Source of the DNA: Curtobacterium sp. S6
GTDB lineage: Bacteria > Actinomycetota > Actinomycetes > Actinomycetales > Micrococcaceae
Direction of reading: 5' to 3'
Assembly: GCF_000710345.2 (NCBI RefSeq)
Contig: NZ_KL537414.1
Location: 293,184-357,183, forward strand
DNA length: 64,000 nt
Shown piece by piece: positions 27,131 to 36,854 of the stretch. The stretch's first letter is position 1. Every line of letters begins with the position of its first letter. The notes beneath the pieces were generated by a model. The model made no database searches and was not told where the DNA came from. It saw only the letters and a list, made by a program, of their open reading frames with translations. The position numbers were made by a program, and so were the translations under genes.

Positions 27131-28102
27131 GTGGACGACGAAACCGGCGGCCGAGTGTCGTCGCCAGCCTTCGGCTCGGGGGCGGACACACCGATCCCGG
27201 TCGTGGCGATCGTAGGTCCCACGGGAACCGGCAAATCCGACCTCGGGGTCGCCCTGGCACGACGCATCGACGGGGAGATCGTCAATGGCGATTCGATGCA
27301 GTTCTATCGGGGCATGGATATCGGCACGGCCAAGCTGACCCGCGACGAGCAAGGGGGAATCCCTCACCATCTGCTCGACGTTCTCGACGTGCGCGAGGAA
27401 GCCTCCGTCGCGACCTTTCAGCGCGAGGCGCGACGGTGCTTAGATGAGATCATGGGCCGGGGCAGGGTTCCCATCCTGGTCGGCGGGTCAGGACTCTACG
27501 TGCGAGCGGCCCTCGATGTGCTGGATTTTCCCGGAACGGATCCAGCCGTGCGCCGGCGTCTCGGCGAAGAACTCGAGACCTGCGGGCGTGGCAGGTTGTT
27601 GGACAGGCTGCGGTCCATCGATCCCGAGTCAGCCGAGAGGGTCAAGGACGACCGCCGGTTGGTCCGGGCCCTTGAGGTTCACGAGGTCACCGGCCGGCCC
27701 TTTTCCTCGTTCATGCCGCAACGCGTGTACCACCGCCCGGCCCTTCAGATCGGTTTGGACGGCGATCGGCAGATCCTCCACCGCCGCCTGGCCGATCGGG
27801 TCCACGGGATGGTCGGTCGAGGGCTCGAGGATGAGGTGAGGGACCTCGACCGACGCGGTATCAGGCAGGGAAAGACGGCTCAACGCGCCCTGGGATATCA
27901 ACAATTCTTGCGGGTCATCGATGGCGAGGCCACCGTGGAACAAGCGGCGGAGGAGACCATCATTGCCACGCGGCAGTTCGCGCGGCGTCAGATCACGTGG
28001 TTCCGGGCGGATCCGCGCGTGACGTGGATGGATTTCTCGACGCCTTTCGCCGAGAACGTGAACGCCGCGGTGGAACTGTTTCGCTCGGTCGCCGAGGGCT
28101 AA
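27131..28102 (+). CDS. miaA: tRNA dimethylallyltransferase
   Basis: This protein of about 323 residues transfers a dimethylallyl group to A37 of tRNAs reading codons that begin with U. The P-loop [15 protein letters not shown], the segment [17 protein letters not shown] and GGSGLYVRA are characteristic, as is the C-terminal [12 protein letters not shown]. The GTG at 27131, four bases after the miaB stop, is the likely start. The frame is open further upstream inside miaB, where the translation is not MiaA-like. The ribosome-binding site is weak, so coupling to miaB is likely. Confidence 0.93.
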   Translation: MDDETGGRVSSPAFGSGADTPIPVVAIVGPTGTGKSDLGVALARRIDGEIVNGDSMQFYRGMDIGTAKLTRDEQGGIPHHLLDVLDVREEASVATFQREARRCLDEIMGRGRVPILVGGSGLYVRAALDVLDFPGTDPAVRRRLGEELETCGRGRLLDRLRSIDPESAERVKDDRRLVRALEVHEVTGRPFSSFMPQRVYHRPALQIGLDGDRQILHRRLADRVHGMVGRGLEDEVRDLDRRGIRQGKTAQRALGYQQFLRVIDGEATVEQAAEETIIATRQFARRQITWFRADPRVTWMDFSTPFAENVNAAVELFRSVAEG

Positions 28103-28105
28103 CAT
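28100..28105 (+). promoter_or_regulatory. -10 hexamer TAACAT of leaderless dapF, overlapping the miaA stop
   Basis: TAACAT ends 6 nt before the dapF GTG at 28112. Its first three bases are the miaA stop codon. Confidence 0.45.
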
Positions 28106-28111
28106 GATGGG

Positions 28112-29128
28112 GTGACTTCTCATCGCCTCAACTCTCCCGCATCCGACGTTGCCCAGACCGGTCATCCCGTGTCCGCGGCCGACGGGCACAACGCGCCTTC
28201 CCCCACCCCGGGCTCCCCGTGGGGCGAGCTCGCGGGGCGTCAACTGACCAAGGCGCACGGAACGGGCAACGATTTCGTGATCGTCACCGATCCCGAGGGA
28301 CACCTGGGACTGGATGCCGACTTGGTGGCTTCCGTCTGCGACCGTCACCTCGGCATCGGCGCCGATGGTTTTATCCGGGCGATCCGTTCGGAGAACCTCG
28401 AGGCGGGCCGCTCGGTCCGCGAATCCCATCCGGAGGCCGAGTGGTTCATGGACTACCGCAACGGCGACGGTTCCCTGTCGGAAATGTGCGGCAACGGCGT
28501 CCGGGCGTTCGTGCACTATTTGATCCACGAGGAGCTGGTTTCCCTCGAGGAGGGGGAGACCCTCACGATCGGGACCCGTGGCGGCGCCAAAACCGTCGGG
28601 CGAGTGGCCTCGGGGTACGCGGTGGACATGGGCGCTTGGGGATTCATCGACGGCGATGAGGCCCGTTCGACGGGATCGGACGTCCTCGTCACGGCGCGGG
28701 GGCTCAAGACCCCGAGGCCTGGGCTATCCCTCACGATGGGAAATCCTCACACGGTCGTCGCCCTCGCCGGGGAAGAAAAGCTGGAAAAGTTGGGCCTCGA
28801 GACCGCCCCGACCGTGAGGCCGCACCCCGCGAACGGCACCAACGTGGAGTTCGTGGTGCCGATCGACGCCGAGGACAGCGAGACGATCGGTCACATCGCC
28901 ATGCGTGTCCACGAGCGCGGGGTCGGAGAGACCCAGTCGTGCGGTACCGGAGCGTGCGCCGCGGCCGCGGCCACCCGGTTTTGGGCGGGCGAGGATGCGC
29001 CGGACGAATGGATCATCGATGTGCCGGGCGGCTCCCTCGGAGCCACGTTCGTGCTCGGTCCGGATGAACTGGAACACGTGGTGCTCTCCGGTCCCGCCGC
29101 CCTCGTCGGCAGGGTTGTCCTCCTGTGA
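28112..29128 (+). CDS. dapF: Diaminopimelate epimerase
   Basis: This 338-residue enzyme interconverts LL- and meso-diaminopimelate, supplying peptidoglycan and lysine synthesis. The two catalytic cysteines are present: Cys126 in EMCGNGVRAF and Cys277 in QSCGTGACAAA. The core begins at LTKAHGTGNDFVIV; the preceding 45 or so residues are a Pro/Ser-rich extension. The GTG start lacks a ribosome-binding site and follows the leaderless pattern. The lysine-pathway genes dapB and dapA lie 13 kb upstream. Confidence 0.95.
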   Translation: MTSHRLNSPASDVAQTGHPVSAADGHNAPSPTPGSPWGELAGRQLTKAHGTGNDFVIVTDPEGHLGLDADLVASVCDRHLGIGADGFIRAIRSENLEAGRSVRESHPEAEWFMDYRNGDGSLSEMCGNGVRAFVHYLIHEELVSLEEGETLTIGTRGGAKTVGRVASGYAVDMGAWGFIDGDEARSTGSDVLVTARGLKTPRPGLSLTMGNPHTVVALAGEEKLEKLGLETAPTVRPHPANGTNVEFVVPIDAEDSETIGHIAMRVHERGVGETQSCGTGACAAAAATRFWAGEDAPDEWIIDVPGGSLGATFVLGPDELEHVVLSGPAALVGRVVLL

Positions 29129-29158
29129 ATCCGGGAAGCTCGGCTCGTTCGGTGCCCC

Positions 29159-29764
29159 TCAGGCAGGGCGCGCGATCTCCAAAATCCTGAATCCCTTGGA
29201 GGTCGCGAATCGTGTGGCCCGGAACGAATCTCCCAAGTGTTCGCCGATCCACGGCAGGAGGGAATCGGCGCCGAGGTTCTTCTGAACGACCAGGTAGGCG
29301 TGGCCGCCCGGGGAGAGCCGCGGTAGCCACGTCAAAAGAATGTCGTGCAAGACGTCCTTGCCGACCCGGACGGGCGGATTGGACCAGATCGTGTCGAACC
29401 GAACCTCGGGATCGATATCTTCCGGAAGAGCCGTGACGACGCGATCTAGGCCGAGTCGAGCGGCGTTGAGGCTAGTCAGGCTGAGGCTGCGGTGATTGAC
29501 GTCGACGCCGAACACGGTTGCTTCAGGCGACCGCAAAGCCATGGTGAGGGTGATCGGGCCCCAGCCGCATCCGATATCCAGCAGGGAATTTCCTACCGGC
29601 TCCGGGACTTCTTTAAGGAGAACCGCCGTTCCCTTGTCGAGACCCTTGGGGCTGAAAATCCCCGGTGCGGTCACCAAATCCCTCGGGGCGCCGTCGAGCT
29701 CCACCGTGAGAGGGCGGGTGTGCAACGGGTCCCCGGAATGGGAAGAGAAATAGTGCTCGGCCAT
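29159..29764 (-). CDS. RsmC-like class I SAM methyltransferase
   Basis: This 201-residue protein has a Rossmann-fold SAM-binding motif (DIGCGWGP at 63-70) and the catalytic NPPVR motif at 129-133, typical of N2-guanine rRNA methyltransferases such as RsmC. The opening EHYFSSHSGDP and the SPKGLDKGT segment also fit this group. Methylation of a 16S rRNA guanine is the likely role, inferred from family. It converges on dapF with 30 nt between the stops and no hairpin. The product is about the length of one catalytic domain; the second N-terminal domain of E. coli RsmC is missing, as in many Gram-positive relatives. Confidence 0.85.
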   Translation of the reverse strand: MAEHYFSSHSGDPLHTRPLTVELDGAPRDLVTAPGIFSPKGLDKGTAVLLKEVPEPVGNSLLDIGCGWGPITLTMALRSPEATVFGVDVNHRSLSLTSLNAARLGLDRVVTALPEDIDPEVRFDTIWSNPPVRVGKDVLHDILLTWLPRLSPGGHAYLVVQKNLGADSLLPWIGEHLGDSFRATRFATSKGFRILEIARPA

Positions 29765-29930
29765 GGTGCACGATTTTACGCCATGCCCGAGGCGGCCGGG
29801 ACGAGGCCATTCGTTGGGGAGATGCCATCCACAACCCGTCCGAACCGCCGGTCATCACAGAGGATCCCGGATAGAATCGACTTCATACCACCGTGGTGGG
29901 TACTCCCATCACGAATCACAGAAAGGCATT

Positions 29931-31493
29931 ATGCCCGAACAAGAAACCACAGGACCCGCCGATCAAAACACTGGCGACTCAACGCCTAGTGACGCCCAAT
30001 TGCGGGCTTCGGTGGATCGAGTCCTCGGCAGGTTCTCCGCCGAGGACGAGCGTGAGACATCCATCTTGTCTCACAAGGCGCCCGAACTCGCGGACGAGGG
30101 GACCCGCCACACCTCGGCGGATGGGGACCAGCAGGAGCTCGACGAACGTCGCGCCTTGCGTCGTGTCCAGGGCCTGTCGACCGAGCTCGAGGACGTGACC
30201 GAGGTCGAGTACCGCCAGCTCAGGCTGGAACGCGTCGTCCTGGCGGGCATTTGGTCCGAGGGCACCCAGCGGGAAGCCGAAGATTCTCTGCGCGAGCTTG
30301 CCGCTCTGGCGGAGACCGCCGGCTCCGAAGTCCTCGATGGGCTGGTCCAGAGGCGTCTCAAACCGGACCCCGGGACTTTTTTGGGGTCCGGCAAGGCCAA
30401 GGAGCTCCAAGAGATCGTGAGCTCAACCGGGGCCGACACGGTGATCGTCGACTCCGAGCTGGCCCCCTCTCAGCGGCGAGGCCTCGAGGACATCGTCAAG
30501 GTTAAGGTCATCGATCGCACCGCGCTGATTCTCGACATCTTCGCGCAACACGCGAAGTCGCGAGAGGGTAAGGCGCAGGTCGAGCTCGCGCAGCTCGAAT
30601 ATTTGTTGCCTCGACTTCGCGGTTGGGGCGATTCGATGTCTCGTCAGGCCGGTGGCCGGGCCGCCGGCGGCGAGGGGATCGGTTCGCGTGGTCCGGGTGA
30701 GACCAAGATCGAGCTGGATCGCCGTCGCATCCGAGGGCGCATGGCCAAACTGCGTCGCGAGATCGCGGCCATGAAGCCGGCGCGGGAGACCAAACGCTTG
30801 AACCGGCGGCGCAATCACGTTCCGTCCGTGGCGATCGCCGGATACACCAACGCCGGTAAATCGTCCTTGCTGAACCGTCTGACCGACGCCGGTGTCCTGG
30901 TGGAAAATGCCCTCTTCGCCACCCTGGACCCCACCGTCCGAAAGGCCGAAACCCCGGACGGCATCGGATATACGCTCTCCGATACGGTGGGCTTTGTCCG
31001 GTCTTTGCCGACGCAGTTGGTCGAGGCGTTCCGCTCGACCCTCGAGGAGGTCGGTGACGCCGACGTCCTCTTGCACGTCGTGGACGTTTCGCACCCGGAG
31101 CCCGAAGGGCAGATCCGGGCCGTGCGGGAGGTCCTGGCGGACGTCGACGCACGCGACGTTCCCGAGATCGTGGTCCTGAACAAGGCCGACGCCGCGGACC
31201 CTTTCGTCGTCGAGAGGTTGCGACAGCGCGAGCCTCTGCACGCCGTGGTCTCGGCTCGAACCGGCGAAGGGATCGAGGATCTCAAGAGGCTGATCTCCGA
31301 GACCATCCCGCGCCCCAACGTTCGCATGGAACTGCTGGTCCCGTACACCCATGGCGAGGTCGTCTCGCGGTTGCATTCGTGGGATGCCGAGATTCTCTCG
31401 ACGGAGTTCCACGAGACAGGAACGCGTCTGTCCGTGCTGGTGCGTGCGGACATAGCCGCCGAGCTCCACGAATTCGTCGTCGAAGCCGAGTAG
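29931..31493 (+). CDS. hflX: Ribosome-associated GTPase HflX
   Basis: This 520-residue GTPase splits stalled 70S ribosomes under stress. The N-terminal HflX domain contains the GSGKAKEL region, a coiled-coil and the GGRAAGGEGIGSRGPGETK segment. The G domain has G1 GYTNAGKSS, G3 DTVGF and G4 NKAD. The ATG at 29931 follows GAAAGG; the frame extends upstream but without family similarity. A possible -10 TAGAAT lies at 29872-29877 in the 166-nt gap from the methyltransferase gene. The dinG-like gene follows by 4 nt. Confidence 0.95.
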   Translation: MPEQETTGPADQNTGDSTPSDAQLRASVDRVLGRFSAEDERETSILSHKAPELADEGTRHTSADGDQQELDERRALRRVQGLSTELEDVTEVEYRQLRLERVVLAGIWSEGTQREAEDSLRELAALAETAGSEVLDGLVQRRLKPDPGTFLGSGKAKELQEIVSSTGADTVIVDSELAPSQRRGLEDIVKVKVIDRTALILDIFAQHAKSREGKAQVELAQLEYLLPRLRGWGDSMSRQAGGRAAGGEGIGSRGPGETKIELDRRRIRGRMAKLRREIAAMKPARETKRLNRRRNHVPSVAIAGYTNAGKSSLLNRLTDAGVLVENALFATLDPTVRKAETPDGIGYTLSDTVGFVRSLPTQLVEAFRSTLEEVGDADVLLHVVDVSHPEPEGQIRAVREVLADVDARDVPEIVVLNKADAADPFVVERLRQREPLHAVVSARTGEGIEDLKRLISETIPRPNVRMELLVPYTHGEVVSRLHSWDAEILSTEFHETGTRLSVLVRADIAAELHEFVVEAE

Positions 31494-31497
31494 GGAC

Positions 31498-33567
31498 GTG
31501 AAGTCGGTGAATAGCCAGAGGATCGTCGCGCCTCGCGGGGACGAGCCGGAAACGCTTCCCGGGGCCAAGGACGCGCTGGAGTTGCTGGATACCGCGGTCG
31601 AGCGGACGGGAGGCCAGCGCCGAGACGGTCAGCGGACCATGGCGGCGCACGTGGCCCAGGCGCTCGATACGCGCCGGCACCTGCTGGTTCAGGCCGGCAC
31701 CGGGACCGGCAAGTCGTTGGCTTACCTTGTGCCCGCGATCAAGCGATCCATCGACTCCGAATCGCCGATCGTGATCGCCACGGCGACCCTTGCCTTGCAG
31801 TCCCAGATCGTCAACCGGGACGTCCCCCGGCTCTTGGAGACCCTGGACGATCAGCTGGAACGGCCGGTCGACGTCGCGTTGCTCAAGGGGAGAAATAACT
31901 ATGTTTGCCTGCACAAGCTGGAAGGCGGTTACCCCGACGAGGAAGACCCGAGCGCCCTCTTTTCGCTCAATTCGGAAGGTGCGCAGGCATCGGGCCACCC
32001 AGATCGAGCGGGATCGAGCCTGGCCGAGGAGGTCGTGAGGCTGCGCTCGTGGGCGGAATCGTCGGACACAGGTGATCGGGACGAACTCCTCCCGGGCGTC
32101 TCGGATAAGGCCTGGAGGCAAGTCTCGGTGACCGCCTCGGAATGTTTAGGACGCAAATGTCCGCTGGTCGAGGAGTGCTTCTCGGAGCTCGCGCGCCACC
32201 GGGCGGGGGAGGCCGACGTCGTGATCACCAACCACGCGTTGCTGGCCATCAACGCCTTCGAAGGCATTGGGGTTCTGCCGGAGCACGACACGGTGATCGT
32301 CGACGAGGCGCACGAGCTGGTCGACCGGGTTACCGGCGCGGTCACGGGCGCAATTTCGCCGGTGATGGTGCGTGCCGCGGCGCGAGCGATGCGAAAGAAC
32401 ACCTCCGCGGAGCACGAGCCCCTCCAGGCCGCCGCGGAGGCGCTGGATGCCGCGTGCACCGGTAAACCCGCCGAGCTCTTGCCGCAGGGCCTGACGTCCG
32501 ATCTGAAGCGGGCCATGGAGTTGACACGCGACGCCGCCCGCGCGGCTTTGTCGGATACCAAACCCGAGGCCAAGGATTCCGATGCCGGTCGGCAGATGGC
32601 ACGGGCCAGACTCACCGAGGTCCTCGAGCTGTCGGAGCGGACGCTCGGCGCCGACGGAACATTCGAGGTCGTGTGGCTGAGCCGAGTCGGTGGATGGGAA
32701 CCGGGCCGAGGCTACGTGGCCGCGGCGGATACCGATCCTGCGACGATACACGTCGCTCCGCTGTCCGTGGCCTCGCGGCTGCGGGAAGGACTTTTCCACG
32801 ACCGAACCGTCGTCCTCACGTCGGCGACCCTCTCCATCGGGCACTCCTTCGACTCCGTGGCCGGTTCCCTGGGGCTCAAGGGAGAGAAGGCCCCGACCTG
32901 GGAGGGGCTCGACGTTGGCTCGCCCTTCGAGTACCCGAAGCAGGGAATGCTGTATATGGCCGCCGACCTGCCCAAGCCGGGACGTAGCGTATCGGAGGAA
33001 CAACTCGAACGGATCCTTCAGCTCGTGGAGGCGTCCGGCGGAGGGGCCCTGGGCCTGTTTTCCTCCAAGCGAGGAGCCGAACAGGCCGCCGAGTACGTGA
33101 GGCAGAATTCTGATCTGAACATCCTTGTTCAGGGCGAATCGTCCCTCCGAGGGCTTGTGAAAGAGTTCACGGATGACGAGGACGCCTGCCTGTTCGGAAC
33201 CATGAGCCTGTGGCAGGGCGTCGACGTCCCCGGGCGCTCCTGCCGGCTGGTCATGATCGACCGCATTCCCTTTCCCCGGCCGGACGACCCGCTTTCTTCG
33301 GCCAGGACGCGCGCCGTCAGCCAATCGGGTGGTAACGGCTTCATGGCCGTTTCGGCCTACCACGCCGCGATTCGACTGGCTCAGGGATCGGGCCGGCTGA
33401 TCCGTGCGAGCGATGACCGAGGCGTCGTGGCGGTGTTGGATTCACGCCTGGCGACGGCGCGGTACGGGGGCTTTCTGCGGAGCGCACTGCCGCCGTTGTG
33501 GACCACCGACAAACTTCCCACGGTCACCGGGGCTCTGCGACGCCTGGCCGAGACCTCCCGGGAGTAA
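31498..33567 (+). CDS. DinG/XPD-type ATP-dependent DNA helicase
   Basis: This 689-residue superfamily-2 helicase has Walker A AGTGTGKSLAY near residue 67 and the DEAH box VDEAHEL near residue 268. Cysteines in NYVC and ECLGRKCPLVEEC fit the iron-sulfur cluster of the XPD/DinG group. Late helicase motifs (GTMSLWQGVDVPG and QGSGRLIRASDDRG) are intact. Relatives unwind forked or R-loop DNA. The GTG at 31498 has AGGGA 3 nt before it; a GTG nine bases later has better spacing. No LexA box is seen upstream, and it probably rides on the hflX transcript. Confidence 0.93.
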   Translation: MKSVNSQRIVAPRGDEPETLPGAKDALELLDTAVERTGGQRRDGQRTMAAHVAQALDTRRHLLVQAGTGTGKSLAYLVPAIKRSIDSESPIVIATATLALQSQIVNRDVPRLLETLDDQLERPVDVALLKGRNNYVCLHKLEGGYPDEEDPSALFSLNSEGAQASGHPDRAGSSLAEEVVRLRSWAESSDTGDRDELLPGVSDKAWRQVSVTASECLGRKCPLVEECFSELARHRAGEADVVITNHALLAINAFEGIGVLPEHDTVIVDEAHELVDRVTGAVTGAISPVMVRAAARAMRKNTSAEHEPLQAAAEALDAACTGKPAELLPQGLTSDLKRAMELTRDAARAALSDTKPEAKDSDAGRQMARARLTEVLELSERTLGADGTFEVVWLSRVGGWEPGRGYVAAADTDPATIHVAPLSVASRLREGLFHDRTVVLTSATLSIGHSFDSVAGSLGLKGEKAPTWEGLDVGSPFEYPKQGMLYMAADLPKPGRSVSEEQLERILQLVEASGGGALGLFSSKRGAEQAAEYVRQNSDLNILVQGESSLRGLVKEFTDDEDACLFGTMSLWQGVDVPGRSCRLVMIDRIPFPRPDDPLSSARTRAVSQSGGNGFMAVSAYHAAIRLAQGSGRLIRASDDRGVVAVLDSRLATARYGGFLRSALPPLWTTDKLPTVTGALRRLAETSRE

Positions 33568-33606
33568 CCGGTCAAGGTGCGGGCGCAGGATCCGCGAGGC
33601 GCAGAG

Positions 33607-33642
33607 AAAAGACCCCGGCACGGTAACGTGCCGGGGTCTTTT
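33607..33642. terminator. Bidirectional terminator between the helicase gene and lexA
   Basis: A near-perfect 16-bp inverted repeat AAAAGACCCCGGCACG/CGTGCCGGGGTCTTTT with a GTAA loop has T-runs on both strands. It sits between converging genes. Confidence 0.93.
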
Positions 33643-33657
33643 CGTCGTGGCGAGGGC

Positions 33658-34368
33658 TTAGACCGACCGTAGAACGGAGACGACCTTGCCCATGATCGTG
33701 GCGTGGTCGCCCAGGATCGGTTCGTACTGGCGGTTCTGCGGAAGAAGCCAGGTGTGTCCGTCGCGCTGACGGAACGTCTTGACGGTGGCTTCCTCGTCCA
33801 GAAGCGCGGCGACGATGTCCCCGTTGTCTGCGGTGTTCTGCTGGCGCACGACGACCCAGTCTCCGTCGCAGATCGCGGCCTCCACCATGGAATCGCCGCG
33901 GACCTTCAGCATGAACAACTGGCCCTGACCGACCAATTGGCGGGGGAGCGGGACGACGTCTTCGACGTGTTGCTCCGCGGTGATCGGAACGCCAGCGGCA
34001 ATGCTGCCAACCAGCGGAACGCGGGCGGTCTCGTGGCCCTCCGACGCCGGGAAGAGCTCCACGACGTTGGACGTGCTGTCCTCGGTGAGTGCGGCCGGGA
34101 CCGAGGGGACGCCGTCGGTGGGCAGAGGCATGTCACACAGCACTTCGATGGCGCGAGGCCGTTTGGGATCTCGGCGAATCAACCCCAGGGTTTCGAGGCG
34201 CGTCAATTGGTGGGTCACGCTCGAGAGGCTCGACAGGCCCACGAGGTCGCCGATCTCTCGCATGGATGGCGGATATCCGTGCGAGGCGATGGACGAGGCG
34301 ATCGCTTCGAGGATTTTCCGCTGGCGCGGCGTGAGCGGTTTGGCCTGATGAGGAAGCTGGGTGGCCAC
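33658..34368 (-). CDS. lexA: SOS repressor LexA
   Basis: This 236-residue repressor binds SOS boxes and inactivates itself when RecA is active. The winged helix-turn-helix lies at about residues 25-70 ([24 protein letters not shown]). The self-cleavage site is Ala125-Gly126, with catalytic Ser160 (RGDSM) and Lys197 (ATVKTF). The start is GTG, with AAGGA 7 nt upstream. Two LexA boxes lie in the 275-nt divergent gap to the LysM gene, so lexA is probably autoregulated. Confidence 0.97.
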   Translation of the reverse strand: MATQLPHQAKPLTPRQRKILEAIASSIASHGYPPSMREIGDLVGLSSLSSVTHQLTRLETLGLIRRDPKRPRAIEVLCDMPLPTDGVPSVPAALTEDSTSNVVELFPASEGHETARVPLVGSIAAGVPITAEQHVEDVVPLPRQLVGQGQLFMLKVRGDSMVEAAICDGDWVVVRQQNTADNGDIVAALLDEEATVKTFRQRDGHTWLLPQNRQYEPILGDHATIMGKVVSVLRSV

Positions 34369-34527
34369 CGGTTCGTCCTTCCCTGGGGTGCTTAAGTTGT
34401 CAGTCGCCCTGTGTGTACTGGGAGTACGACCGAGGAGATCAGCGAAACGCGGGAGTTTCCACGCTTCGAAGGCTCACCAGTCGAACCGACGTGTCACCCA
34501 TCAGGCTAGGCCAGTCGGAGTGGCAAA

Positions 34528-34543
34528 TCAAACATGTGTTCTA
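34528..34543. promoter_or_regulatory. LexA box nearer lexA
   Basis: TCAAACATGTGTTCTA keeps 10 of the 12 conserved box positions, with one mismatch in each half. It lies 160 nt upstream of lexA and would allow autoregulation. Confidence 0.65.
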
Positions 34544-34590
34544 TTTTTCTCGACAGTGTTCGAATCTTTTGGTAGAACTGATGTACTAAC

Positions 34591-34606
34591 TCGAACAGAT
34601 GTTCGA
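34591..34606. promoter_or_regulatory. Perfect LexA box before the LysM gene
   Basis: TCGAACAGATGTTCGA matches the TCGAAC-N4-GTTCGA consensus at all 12 conserved positions. It lies 37 nt upstream of the LysM gene start. Confidence 0.92.
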
Positions 34607-34643
34607 ATCATCGTTGCTCGCGATCTACAGGAGGAAGCACCTG

Positions 34644-35045
34644 ATGCGTACCGCACTTGCCGCACCGCGCCCCACGGAGCACCTGACCCGTTCCCATGCA
34701 GCAGAAGTAGCCAGCGACCGCCGCGAAGGGCAACTGACCCTCACCCGTCGGGGGCGTTTTATCCTCATCGGCCTCCCGACCCTCATGGTGGGACTGTGTG
34801 TCGTGGCCTTGTTGATGCTGTTCCTCTCTGCGGGAACCGCCTCCGCCAGCCCCCAATCTGCCGGGCAAGGCACGCAGACCGTCATCGTCGGTAGTGGGGA
34901 GACGTTGTGGGACATCGCCGCCGAGGTTGACCCCGCCGCTGATACGCGCGACATCATCAGCCAAATCGACGACATGAACGATTTGTCGAGCGGTCACGTG
35001 ACCCCAGGGCAACGACTTATTGTCCCGGTGATTTCGGGGCGTTAG
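34644..35045 (+). CDS. SOS-controlled membrane-anchored LysM protein (Rv2719c-like)
   Basis: This 133-residue protein has a basic cytoplasmic start, one membrane helix (about residues 38-61) and a C-terminal LysM peptidoglycan-binding domain (about 78-129, starting VIVGSGETLWDIA). The gene is divergent from lexA and has a perfect LexA box in its promoter, the arrangement known for Rv2719c of Mycobacterium tuberculosis and divS-type genes of corynebacteria, which restrain division after DNA damage. That role is inferred from context and architecture. The ATG at 34644 follows GGAGGA; an upstream in-frame ATG at 34599 lies inside the LexA box and is rejected. Confidence 0.85.
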   Translation: MRTALAAPRPTEHLTRSHAAEVASDRREGQLTLTRRGRFILIGLPTLMVGLCVVALLMLFLSAGTASASPQSAGQGTQTVIVGSGETLWDIAAEVDPAADTRDIISQIDDMNDLSSGHVTPGQRLIVPVISGR

Positions 35046-35056
35046 CCCAGGGTCCT

Positions 35057-35062
35057 TAAGAT
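35057..35062 (+). promoter_or_regulatory. -10 hexamer TAAGAT of leaderless hisC
   Basis: TAAGAT ends 6 nt before the hisC GTG at 35069, with no ribosome-binding site. Confidence 0.5.
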
Positions 35063-35068
35063 GAGTGG

Positions 35069-36199
35069 GTGACTACTTCGTTGGACGCCATGAACAGCCT
35101 GCCACTCCGGGATGACCTGAGGGGGCGCTCCCCGTATGGGGCGCCCATGATTGAGGTTCCATACGCGCTGAATGTTAATGAGAACACTCATCCGATGCCT
35201 CCGGAAGTCGTCGAGGCCATCGTTGATGGCGTGCGCGCGGCCGCCGGCCGGCTCAACCGGTACCCGGACCGGGATTTCGTGGCCCTGCGTGAGGAGCTAG
35301 CCGAATATTTGGGTCACGGGCTCGCGTCGAAGAACGTGTGGGCGGCTAACGGGTCCAATGAGATCCTTCAGCAAATCCTTCAGGTCTTCGGGGGGCCCGG
35401 GCGTAGCGTCCTGAGCTTTACGCCCACCTACTCGATGTACCCGCTTCTGGCCAGCGGAACGAATACCGAGTTCATCGCGGGTCACCGCGCCGAAGACTTT
35501 TCCCTGTCGGCCGAGTCCGCCGCCCGTCAGGTTTCCGAAAACCGTCCCGACGTGACCATCCTGTGTTCGCCCAATAACCCCACCGGGACGGGCCTTGGGC
35601 TGGACGTCATCACCGCCGTCTACGAAGCGGCCTCGGAGTTCAACGGCATGGTGGTGGTCGACGAGGCCTACGCCGAATTCGCTCGCGATCCGGAGAACAC
35701 CGCCCTGTCTCTTCTTCCCGGTCGGCAGCGGCTGATCGTCTCGCGCACGATGAGCAAGGCATTCGCCTTCGCCGGCGCGCGCGTCGGGTATTTCGCGGCC
35801 GATCCCAGTGTCGTGGACGCCATCATGCTGGTCCGCCTGCCGTACCACCTCTCCGCCGTCACTCAGGCAACGGCCCTGGCGGCCCTACGTCATCGGTCGG
35901 AGCTGCTGGCCAACGTCGAAGACATCAAGCGCCAACGGGACCGCATCGTGCGCACCCTGACGGAATGCGGTCTCAAGCCCGCCTCGTCGGATTCGAACTT
36001 CGTGTTCTTCGGCGGAGTGCCCGACAGCCGGGCGTTATGGGAGGATCTATTGTCGGACGGCGTCCTGATCCGCGATGTCGGGATACCCGGCCATCTGCGT
36101 GTGACCGCGGGTACCGAAGAGGAAACCACGGCCTTCCTTCGGAGCCTCGAACGTCACCTCGATGATCGGCAAACGCCCCGCGCCACGCCTTCGGAATGA
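35069..36199 (+). CDS. hisC: Histidinol-phosphate aminotransferase
   Basis: This 376-residue PLP enzyme converts imidazole-acetol phosphate to histidinol phosphate. The family segments [36 protein letters not shown] and [17 protein letters not shown] (PLP lysine Lys230) are present. The GTG start follows the leaderless -10 hexamer. It heads a his operon: hisB begins 40 nt after the stop, behind a short GC-rich hairpin (36201-36217) and a CAGGAGA ribosome-binding site. Confidence 0.95.
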   Translation: MTTSLDAMNSLPLRDDLRGRSPYGAPMIEVPYALNVNENTHPMPPEVVEAIVDGVRAAAGRLNRYPDRDFVALREELAEYLGHGLASKNVWAANGSNEILQQILQVFGGPGRSVLSFTPTYSMYPLLASGTNTEFIAGHRAEDFSLSAESAARQVSENRPDVTILCSPNNPTGTGLGLDVITAVYEAASEFNGMVVVDEAYAEFARDPENTALSLLPGRQRLIVSRTMSKAFAFAGARVGYFAADPSVVDAIMLVRLPYHLSAVTQATALAALRHRSELLANVEDIKRQRDRIVRTLTECGLKPASSDSNFVFFGGVPDSRALWEDLLSDGVLIRDVGIPGHLRVTAGTEEETTAFLRSLERHLDDRQTPRATPSE

Positions 36200-36239
36200 C
36201 CCGGCCTTCAGGGCCGGCCCTCACGATCAGGAGAAATCC

Positions 36240-36854
36240 ATGAGCACCTCTGCACCGTCCAGGACGGCTGCCCTCACACGTCAGACGAGCGAGTCGAGCG
36301 TATCCGTCCGGATCGATCTGGACGGAACGGGTCAGTCGACCATCGACACCTCGGTTCCGTTCTATGACCACATGCTGACCGCGCTGTCCAAGCACTCGCT
36401 GATCGACATGGATATCCAATGTTCGGGCGATACCCACATTGACGTGCACCATACCGTGGAGGACACCGCCATCGTATTGGGCGAGGCCCTCCGGGAGGCC
36501 TTGGGGGATAAGCGCGGCATTTGTCGATTTGGCTCCGCCTCGGTCCCGCTCGACGAATCTCTGGCGAGCGTCGTCGTGGACATCTCAGGACGCCCTTTTC
36601 TGGTGCACGAAGGCGAACCCGCCGAATTCGCCTTTCATCTGATCGGCGGCCACTTCACGGGGTCGATGGTTCGTCACGTCTTCGAGGCGATCGCGTATCA
36701 CGCCGGAATCTGCGTCCACGTGGATCTCCTACGGGGGCGGGACCCACACCATATTGCCGAGGCTCAGTTCAAGGCATTCGCCAGGGCGTTGCGGCAGGCC
36801 GTCGAGATGGACCCCCGCGTCGACAGCATTCCCTCGACCAAGGGGGCACTCTGA
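36240..36854 (+). CDS. hisB: Imidazoleglycerol-phosphate dehydratase
   Basis: This 204-residue manganese enzyme dehydrates imidazoleglycerol phosphate. The metal-binding repeats [11 protein letters not shown] and [21 protein letters not shown] and the FYDHM segment are intact. It is the single-domain dehydratase; the phosphatase domain of E. coli HisB is absent, as usual in actinobacteria. The ATG at 36240 follows CAGGAGA. The stop overlaps the hisH start (TGATG). Confidence 0.97.
   Translation: MSTSAPSRTAALTRQTSESSVSVRIDLDGTGQSTIDTSVPFYDHMLTALSKHSLIDMDIQCSGDTHIDVHHTVEDTAIVLGEALREALGDKRGICRFGSASVPLDESLASVVVDISGRPFLVHEGEPAEFAFHLIGGHFTGSMVRHVFEAIAYHAGICVHVDLLRGRDPHHIAEAQFKAFARALRQAVEMDPRVDSIPSTKGAL

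Noticed and set aside
34599..34643. An upstream ATG for the LysM gene.
   Set aside because: It lies inside the perfect LexA box. The ATG at 34644 has a strong ribosome-binding site.
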